DNA from: Pelagibius sp.
Lineage (GTDB): Bacteria > Pseudomonadota > Alphaproteobacteria > Kiloniellales > Kiloniellaceae
Direction: 5' to 3'
DNA length: 64,000 bases
NCBI RefSeq assembly: GCF_028289705.1
Contig: NZ_JANQOI010000034.1
Location: 1 to 64,000, forward strand
Position numbers and translations under genes: made by a program. The notes below the pieces were generated by a model. It ran no database searches. It worked only from the letters and a program-made list of their open reading frames with translations, and had not been told where the DNA came from. Of this stretch, positions 36,715 to 44,300 are shown one piece after another; position 1 is the stretch's first letter; the number at the start of each line of letters is the position of its first letter.

Positions 36715-38598
36715 TCATTTTTGCACCGATCGAAAAGAGACATGCTGTCGGAGCTTGTCGCTGATGGCCCCCAAAGACTGGCCACTGAAGAAAACCTGTC
36801 CCCAAGTTTCCAGCATCACAAGGCGTGTCTTCAGGCGCTGGTCGGCCTCGCCCAAGAGGAACTCGAGGTCACTCTCGGTCAAATCAAACCAGTCTGCGAC
36901 GAGCGCGTCCTTGAAGTAGTCACAGGCGATGTCCATGCGTCGATAGGCAGAGACCGGAAAGCCAAGCTTCTTTCTTTGGCTCAGCGACTTCGGCAGGTAG
37001 CGGTCGGCAACGCGGCGCAGGATCCACTTGTCGCGGACGAAGGGGTGCTCCTTTTCCCAGACACCCGAATCCCATCGGATCTTATGCCGGAACGGCAGAT
37101 TGATCGCAGTCTCCACCAGTCTCTCGTCGAGGAAGGGAAAGCGCGCTTCGATGGAGGCGGTCATGCCCATGGTGTCGTTTCGATGCAGGAGGGTGCGGAG
37201 GTGAAAACCGAGTTGCTCGAGCGTCTGGATATTGCGGTCGGGTTCTTTGCCGGTGAGTTCCCGATATCGGGCCCAGACCCGCCGCTGGCGCCTGGGACCC
37301 TCGAACTGTCCGAGCATTTGGCCGATAAGCGCGTGCATCTTGTCATGCGCGGGCCAGAGCTGGTCGCCTATCATCGGCACCCGCCGAACCAGGCCGGCCA
37401 GACGATCCATCTGGCGGCCATAAAAATCCCAGAAGGGCTTCTGTGCGAGGCGGCTGTAGCCTAGGAAGCATTCGTCCGATCCTTCGCCGGTCAAGACGGC
37501 CTTCACCCGGTGCTCTTGAACCAGCTTCGAGACCAGGAGGAAAGGGATGCTGTGCGGATGGTAGGAAAAGGGCTGCTCATAGTGGAGTAGCACCTCGGCC
37601 ATCCGGTCGACAAAATCGCTGTCGTGCACCTCGACGGTCACGAGATCGAGCTTCAGGTGTTTGGCCAGGGCCGCCGCAGCGTCATACTCGCTGAGCGGGC
37701 CGACCACGTTGGCGTGAAAGATCGCCAGGTTGTTGTGCCGCTTGGCCGCCATCGCCATAAGCAACGAGGAATCGACGCCGCCACTGCACAGGGCGCCCAC
37801 CGGCGTGTCCGCGAAGAGCATTTGCTCAACCGAGCTCTGTAGCAGCTCATCGGCGCGATCGATAACTTGCTCGTCGCTCAGCCGCGCCAGTTCCTCGGCC
37901 TTGCCGGGGTCGATCATTTCGGTCAGATCGCAGTGGTTGGAGAAGCGCGGCGTTTCCCCCACCTTAATGCGGATCAATGCTCCTGGCGGCACGATGGTGA
38001 CATTCTCGAAAAGGCACTTGTCGCGCACCGGTTGGCCGAACTGCATGAGGTAGCGGATCATGTAGGGACCATTCGGTCGCAAGTTCACCCAGGGCTGGAA
38101 GGCCTTGACCTCCGATGCAAAGAGAAGCTGTTGATCGTCCTGGTAAAGGACCAGCGGTTTGATGCCGAAACGGTCTCGCGACAGAACAAGGCTGCGTTCC
38201 TGCCTGTCGAAGAAGGCGAAGGCATACATGCCCTGCAGGCGGGGCAGAGTGGCTTCCGCGCCGTCGGTGATCAGGGACAGCAGCAGCACCTCGGTGTCGC
38301 TCGTGGTGCGAAAGCGCAGGCCTCGGGCCTCCAGATCCTGGCGAAGCTCCTTGAAGTTGTAGATCTCGCCATTGTAGACGAGCCCGTAGCGCCCTTCCGG
38401 GTCCCACAGAGGCTGATTGCTGCGTTCGTCGAGGTCCAGAAGGGAAAGCCGGGTGTGGCCGAGCCCCACGCCCGCCTCCCGATAGGTGCCCCTGCCGTCG
38501 GGTCCGCGGTGCCCCAACAAGGCGATCGTGCGTTGCAGCCGGGCGTCGTCAGGCTCGCGACTGCCGTCGGCGTAGACAATCCCAAAGATCCCGCACAC
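36715..38598 (-). CDS. asnB: Asparagine synthetase (glutamine-hydrolysing) homologue
   Basis: 627 residues with the complete two-domain layout. The N-terminus MCGIFGIVYADGS has the nucleophilic Cys2, and YNGEIYNFKELR binds glutamine. The PP-loop CSGGVDSSLLMAMA and GEGSDECFLGY belong to the synthetase domain. It can use glutamine-derived ammonia to amidate an aspartate-like or uronic carboxylate. In EPS loci such proteins are often sugar amidotransferases rather than housekeeping AsnB. It is divergent from a second, full-length homologue at 39091. Confidence 0.87.
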   Translation of the reverse strand: MCGIFGIVYADGSREPDDARLQRTIALLGHRGPDGRGTYREAGVGLGHTRLSLLDLDERSNQPLWDPEGRYGLVYNGEIYNFKELRQDLEARGLRFRTTSDTEVLLLSLITDGAEATLPRLQGMYAFAFFDRQERSLVLSRDRFGIKPLVLYQDDQQLLFASEVKAFQPWVNLRPNGPYMIRYLMQFGQPVRDKCLFENVTIVPPGALIRIKVGETPRFSNHCDLTEMIDPGKAEELARLSDEQVIDRADELLQSSVEQMLFADTPVGALCSGGVDSSLLMAMAAKRHNNLAIFHANVVGPLSEYDAAAALAKHLKLDLVTVEVHDSDFVDRMAEVLLHYEQPFSYHPHSIPFLLVSKLVQEHRVKAVLTGEGSDECFLGYSRLAQKPFWDFYGRQMDRLAGLVRRVPMIGDQLWPAHDKMHALIGQMLGQFEGPRRQRRVWARYRELTGKEPDRNIQTLEQLGFHLRTLLHRNDTMGMTASIEARFPFLDERLVETAINLPFRHKIRWDSGVWEKEHPFVRDKWILRRVADRYLPKSLSQRKKLGFPVSAYRRMDIACDYFKDALVADWFDLTESDLEFLLGEADQRLKTRLVMLETWGQVFFSGQSLGAISDKLRQHVSFRSVQK

Positions 38599-39090
38599 TG
38601 ACCTCTCCCCCCCAACGGCCGCGTCGCTCGCTCAGCGCACTAGGTTGTGCGACAAGGCACCGCCCTAGTAACGTCATTTAATTGGCCTCTCAGTCAATTA
38701 ACAATCCGTGAAACTGCCCGAAAGTGCGTAACTCGGAAGAACCGGAACCTCGGCTTCGAGAATGATTGACGATCACCGTTCGCTGCCGTGTAAGATGCGG
38801 TTCAGCGGGCCTGGCTGGCCTGGACGCCAGTGGCATGGCGCCGTGACCGGGTTCCCTTTGAGACACCAGCGCTGCCGGGAAACCGCAGATCGCGGTTATG
38901 TTGTGAACGCGGGCATGACGGCTCCAGGGTCTGCTTGCGATGTCGCAGCGGCATCGACCCGGGGAGCGCAACAGGTGTGTGAACTGTGGGACGGCGGCGC
39001 CATGCGATATGCTGAATGCCTTAATCCAACGAAAACCACTGCGTTCCCGGGACCCGCGGCTCGATTGGGAAAAGGACCGGCCTGAGCACG
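38599..39090. other. Divergent intergenic region between two asnB-type genes
   Basis: About 490 bases with no supported gene. It contains the inverted repeat at 38678-38701. TTGACG and TAAGAT occur in promoter order near 38765-38795 but with a 19-base spacer, so a plus-strand promoter there is only possible. Confidence 0.45.
38678..38701. promoter_or_regulatory. Operator-like inverted repeat TTAATTG-N10-CAATTAA
   Basis: Perfect 7-bp AT-rich arms separated by 10 bases lie about 80 bases upstream of the minus-strand asnB start, within a GC-rich context. The spacing suits a dimeric regulator binding two successive major grooves. The regulator is unknown. Confidence 0.4.
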
Positions 39091-41043
39091 ATGTGCGGAC
39101 TGATCGCTTACTACAAAGCGTCTGAAAGGCCGTTGGATCCTCAACTGATCGAGGACATGACCCACGCGCTGGCCCATCGTGGGCCTGACGACTACGGCTT
39201 CTGTTTCGCCGGCGACAACGGCCCGGTCCTCTGGCGCAATGCGCACAACACCCCGCCGCTGCGTGAGCGCGGCGTGGCCATGGGCCACCGCCGAATCAGC
39301 ATCTTCGACCTCTCGACAGCCGGCCGGCAGCCCTTCGTGAGCGCGGACAAGCGGTACGCGATCCTGTTCAACGGGGAGATCTACAACTACGTGGAGCTGC
39401 GCGAGGAGCTGGTTCAGCGGGGCCATCGCTTCTCCACCGACTGCGACACGGAGGTCTTGCTCGCCGCTTATCAGGACTGGGGGCCGGACTGCTTCAATCG
39501 CCTGAACGGCGTCTTCGGCATTGTCGTCTGGGACCACCAGACAAAGGAACTGGTCGTGGCCCGCGACCGCCTGGGTGAAAAGCCAATGCTCTACACCTGC
39601 CTGGACGGGGATTGGATCTTCACCTCCGAGGTGAAGGCCCTTCTCAAACATCCCGGCATCGCCCTGCGGCCCAACGAACAGTCCCTCTTGCAGTTTCTGG
39701 CCAACGGCTGGTCACCGATCGGCGAGGAATGCTACTTCGCGGACATCAAGGCGGTGGAGCCGGGAACCTATCTGACCCTCAGTAACGGCAGCGTCACAAA
39801 GACCCGCTTCTGGGACATTGCCACCATGGACAAACGCTCGCCCCGCAGTGACGCGGCTGCAGCGGAGGAGCTGGACGAGCTGCTGACCGATGCGGTGCGC
39901 ATTCGCCTGCGCGGCGACCTGCGGGTCGGCGCCATGCTGAGCGGCGGCCTTGATTCGACCAGCGTGATCTCATCCATCGGGACTGTCCTGGAATCCCGCC
40001 CCAGCGACGGGCGCATGATCGGTGACCGACTGCAGGCCTTCACCGCCAGTTTCCCTGGCATGCCGATCGACGAGACCGACAAGGTCGAGGAACTCTGCCG
40101 CTCCATCGACATCGCCGTGCACAAGATCTTTCCATCGGAACAATCCAACGTCGAGGAGCGATTGAACGCGGTCGCCTTCAGCATGGAGGGGCCCTTTTGG
40201 AACCCCGCTATCTTGGTAAATGACAGTTTGATGAAGCTGGTCAGCGGCAGCGATGCCCAAATCGTCCTGGACGGCCTCGGCGGCGACGAGCTCTTTGCCG
40301 GCTACGGCCGGCACCTGCCATTGGCCCTGCGCGACAGCCTGCACGGTCTGCGCTTCGGCGAGGCAATGGGCAATCTCACAGGAATGAAACGCTGGCACGG
40401 CTGTTCGGTGCCAAAGGAGCTGGTGCGCGCGATGCTGCCCCGCCGGTGGCATGACGGTCTACAGGGTTCCCTTGAAGCCCTGCGTGGCGAACGCAAGTCA
40501 CCCGATGCCGAGCTGTTTCGCAGCCCACTGCGTGACCAGGGTAGGGGACGCGCCGGCTTCGGCGGGTCGAGCGAGCTCGACCGCGCACTCAGAAGCGACC
40601 TGGTGGAAAGCAATGTGCCACGCTGGCTCGAGATGGGCGATCGCATCAGCATGGCTCATACAGTGGTCAGCCGATCACCGTTTTTCGACCACCGTTTGAT
40701 CGAATTTGCCTTCGGACTGGACAATGGCCTCAAGATCCGCAAGGGAAAGACCAAGCACCTTCTGCGCGAGGCGAAACGCCGTCAACTTCCCCCCATCATC
40801 GTTAACGACTTCCGGAAGCTGCCCTTCTCCGGCCCCGGCTCCATCTGGCTGAACGGTCCTCTCAAGTCCCTTGCCCTGTCGCTGAAGGATGAGAAGGCAT
40901 CAAGGCTCGCGGCCTTCCTGCATCCAAAACCTCTCGGCGCCATCGTCGACGACTTTTTCGCGAACAGCGGCGCCCAGGGTGGCGCCATGTGGCGGCTCTG
41001 GCGGCTGTTGAGTGCCGAGGCTTGGTTGCGCGCGTATTTCTGA
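39091..41043 (+). CDS. asnB: Asparagine synthetase (glutamine-hydrolysing) homologue 2
   Basis: 650 residues starting MCGLIAYYKAS with catalytic Cys2. Other landmarks are HRGPDDYGF, FNGEIYNYVELREEL, the PP-loop MLSGGLDSTSVIS and GLGGDELFAGYG. It is a full-length glutamine-dependent amidotransferase. It differs from the divergent neighbour in many positions, so this is not a recent duplication. It ends 264 bases upstream of the NRPS gene and may amidate an NRPS or sugar substrate; that link is inference. Confidence 0.87.
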   Translation: MCGLIAYYKASERPLDPQLIEDMTHALAHRGPDDYGFCFAGDNGPVLWRNAHNTPPLRERGVAMGHRRISIFDLSTAGRQPFVSADKRYAILFNGEIYNYVELREELVQRGHRFSTDCDTEVLLAAYQDWGPDCFNRLNGVFGIVVWDHQTKELVVARDRLGEKPMLYTCLDGDWIFTSEVKALLKHPGIALRPNEQSLLQFLANGWSPIGEECYFADIKAVEPGTYLTLSNGSVTKTRFWDIATMDKRSPRSDAAAAEELDELLTDAVRIRLRGDLRVGAMLSGGLDSTSVISSIGTVLESRPSDGRMIGDRLQAFTASFPGMPIDETDKVEELCRSIDIAVHKIFPSEQSNVEERLNAVAFSMEGPFWNPAILVNDSLMKLVSGSDAQIVLDGLGGDELFAGYGRHLPLALRDSLHGLRFGEAMGNLTGMKRWHGCSVPKELVRAMLPRRWHDGLQGSLEALRGERKSPDAELFRSPLRDQGRGRAGFGGSSELDRALRSDLVESNVPRWLEMGDRISMAHTVVSRSPFFDHRLIEFAFGLDNGLKIRKGKTKHLLREAKRRQLPPIIVNDFRKLPFSGPGSIWLNGPLKSLALSLKDEKASRLAAFLHPKPLGAIVDDFFANSGAQGGAMWRLWRLLSAEAWLRAYF

Positions 41044-41263
41044 GGCGCAAGCAGCCGAGCCGTACCGCTCCGTCCGCCTCCTGCCGTGCAGCTACGCAGC
41101 GCTGAGTCACAAAGCAATCAAAGTCTTATGGTTAATTTCCGCTCCGATGGTTGTGCTCCATCTGTGAGTTCGACTGAAGGGTTGCCGCCGCGCCCTTAGC
41201 ACCCCTTCTTTGGGGGTTCGGAGGGCATCGGAGGGTGAACAACCGCTAGGCGTTATGCTAAGA

Positions 41264-41284
41264 ATGCCCGGCGATACGGGGCAT
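41264..41284 (+). promoter_or_regulatory. Leader hairpin before the NRPS gene
   Basis: ATGCCC and GGGCAT form a stem around a 9-base loop, ending 23 bases before the NRPS ATG at 41308. A second possible stem (ACCCC / GGGGT) lies about 60 bases further upstream. The two could be leader structures affecting NRPS translation; no riboswitch class is recognised. Confidence 0.3.
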
Positions 41285-41307
41285 CAATCAAACTGGGCCG
41301 AGGCATC

Positions 41308-44300
41308 ATGAACGACTCCGCTGTGACCGCAGGCGAGACCGCGTTGAGCGACACTGTCCGGCAAGTGAGCGGTCCGCTCGAAGGCGACCCGCGCAGCGCC
41401 ACATTTCCTGACCTGTTCATGGAGCAGGCGGCGCGGACACCGGCGGCGACGGCCCTGGTGTTCGGGGAGACGAGCCTCTCCTATCAGGAGCTGGATCGGC
41501 GCTCGAACCAGCTGGCCCACAAACTTCAATCCCTCGGCGTGCAGCCCAACCAGCCGGTCGCCCTGGCGATCGAGCGCTCGGCGGACATGGTGGTTGGCCT
41601 ACTGGGTGTCTTGAAGGCCGGCGGCGCCTACATTCCCCTCGATCCGGCCTACCCCGGCGAGCGCATCGCCTTCATGCTGGAGGACTCGCAAAGCAAGCTG
41701 ATCCTCACCCAGGAAGGCCTGCTCGGCAGCCTTCCGGCCGGCGACGCAGAGCTGCTCTGTCTCGACCGCGACTGGCCGCAGATCGCCGAACACCCCGAGA
41801 CGGCTCCCGAGAGCGCGGCGACGGCCGATGACCTGGCCTACATCATCTACACCTCCGGCTCGACGGGGCGGCCCAAGGGGGTGGAGATCCAGCACCGCGC
41901 CCTGGCCAACTTCCTCGCCAGCCTGCGCGAGGAGCCGGGGCTGAATGCCGATGACCGGCTTCTGGCCGTCACCACCTTGTCCTTCGACATCGCCGGCCTG
42001 GAGCTCTACCTGCCGCTGACGGTGGGCGCCCGCGTCGTCCTCGCCAGCCGAACCCTTGCCGGCGACGGCCGTCTGCTGGCGGAGGCCATCGAGAAAGAGG
42101 CAGTCACCGTCATGCAGGCGACGCCGGCGACCTGGCGCCTGCTTCTGGAGGCGGGCTGGGCCGGCAAGGCGAGCCTGCGCATCTTCTGCGGCGGCGAGAC
42201 CCTGCCGCGCGATCTGGCCGAACAGCTGCTGCCGCGCTGTGCCGAACTCTGGAACCTCTATGGCCCGACCGAAGCCACCATCTGGTCAACACTGCAGCGC
42301 GTCGAGAGCGGCGACGGGCCGGTGCCCATCGGCCATCCCATCGCCAACACGGAAATCCAGATCCTTGACGAGGCCCTGAAGCCGGTGGCGGCTGGCGAAG
42401 CGGGCGAGCTCTTCATCGGCGGCGAGGGTCTGGCGCGGGGCTACTTCAAGCGACCCGAGCTCACCGCCGAACGCTTCCTCGACCATCCCCTTGAGACGGC
42501 GAGCGGCAAGCGTCTCTACCGGACTGGAGACCTGGCGCGCCTCCGCCCGGACGGCACGCTGGACCACCTGGGCCGCGTGGACTTCCAGGTCAAGGTCCGC
42601 GGCTTCCGTATCGAGCTCGGCGAGATCGAGGCCAATCTGGAGCAGCAAGAGGCCGTCAATCAGGCCGTCGTGATGGCCCGCGAGGACCGTCCCGGCGACA
42701 AGCAACTCGTGGCTTACCTCACAGCGAAGCAGGGGCAGCAACCCACCAGCCGCGACCTGCGCGAGGCCCTGGCGGCCCGCCTGCCCGACTACATGGTCCC
42801 GGGCCTCTTCGTCACCCTCGATGCCTTCCCCCTGACCCCCAACGGCAAGGTGGACCGCAACGCCCTGCCGGCGCCCAGCATCGACCGCGGTTCCTTGGCC
42901 GAAGACTACCTGGCCCCGCGCAACGAGGGCGAAACGCGCCTGGCCGCGCTGTGGTCGGAGGTGCTGCGGGTCGAAACCATCGGCGTCAACGACAACTTCT
43001 TCGAGCTTGGCGGCGACTCCCTGAAGGTGGCCCAGATCGCCACGCGCGTTCGCGAGACCTTCAAGGTCAACATGCCCCTGCGCCTGCTCTTCGAGAACCC
43101 TACGGTGGCGGACCTGCTGCCGCGGGTCGAGGCCCTGCCGCCCAGCGCCGAGGGCTTGGAGGAGTTGCCGCTTGTAGAGGTCAAGCGGGGAGAGCACATC
43201 CCGCTGACCTTCGCCCAGGAGCGGATCTGGTTCATCCACACGCTTAATCCCGACAATCTGGCCTACAACTTCCATTCCTGGATTGCCTTCCGCGGCAAGC
43301 TCAACTTCGCCGCCTTGCAACAGGCACTGGACGAGATTCTCCGGCGTCACGAGAGCTACCGTTCGTCCTTTCCGATGATCGAAGGCCGGCCGCAACAGGT
43401 GATCCATCCGGCCGAGCCCTATTCGCTCACCCTGATCGACTTTTCGGTACAGCCCGAAGACCGGCGCGAGGCCGCGCTCAAGGCCTGGTGTGCCGAGGAG
43501 TTCGACCGCCGTTTCGATCTGGGTGCGATCCCCCTGGTCCACTGGAACCTGGTCAAGATGGGCGAGGATGACCACCGCCTGATGCACTCGGAGCATCACC
43601 TGGTCCACGACGGCTGGTCGTTCAATGTCTTCCTCCGCGAGCTGGTGGATCTCTACCGCGCCTATGCCAAGGGCGAGCCCTCGCCGCTGCCCGAGCTGCC
43701 GGTCCAGTTCGCCGAGTTCGGCACCTGGCAGCACCAGTGGATGCAGGGGGCCGTATCGGACCACCAGCTGGCCTATTGGAAGGAGCGCTTCAAGACCATT
43801 CCGCCGGTTCTGGATATGCCGCACAAGGGCCCGCGCCCGGCCAGCCAGACCTTCCGCGGCACCTCGCTGCGCCCGGAGATTCCGCTCGATCTCTGTAACG
43901 ACCTGCGCGCGCTCAGCCGGCAGGAAGGCAGCAGCTTCTTCATGACCATGCTGGCCGGCTTCATGGCGCTGCTGCATCGCTACAGCGGCGAGGACGACGT
44001 GGCGATCGGCACCTTCTTCGCCAACCGGCGCCAGCAGGCCTCCGAAGGCCTGATCGGCATGATCCTGAACAACGTGGTGATCCGCGCCTCCCTGGAGGCC
44101 AATCCCACGGTGCGCGAATTCATCGCCCAGATACGCGACCTGCTGCTCGAAGGCGCCGAACACCAGGATGTGCCCTTCGACCGGGTGGTGGAGGCGGTGC
44201 AGCCGAAGCGCGACCTCAGCTACAACCCGCTGTTCCAGGTGATGTTCAGCTTCCACGACGAGCCCATGCCGGAAGAGACCCTGGAGGGGCTGGACGTCAA

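Noticed and set aside
38762-39085. 107-codon plus-strand frame before asnB
   Set aside because: Codon use is unlike neighbours, no ribosome site is seen and the product looks random; I treat the region as regulatory.
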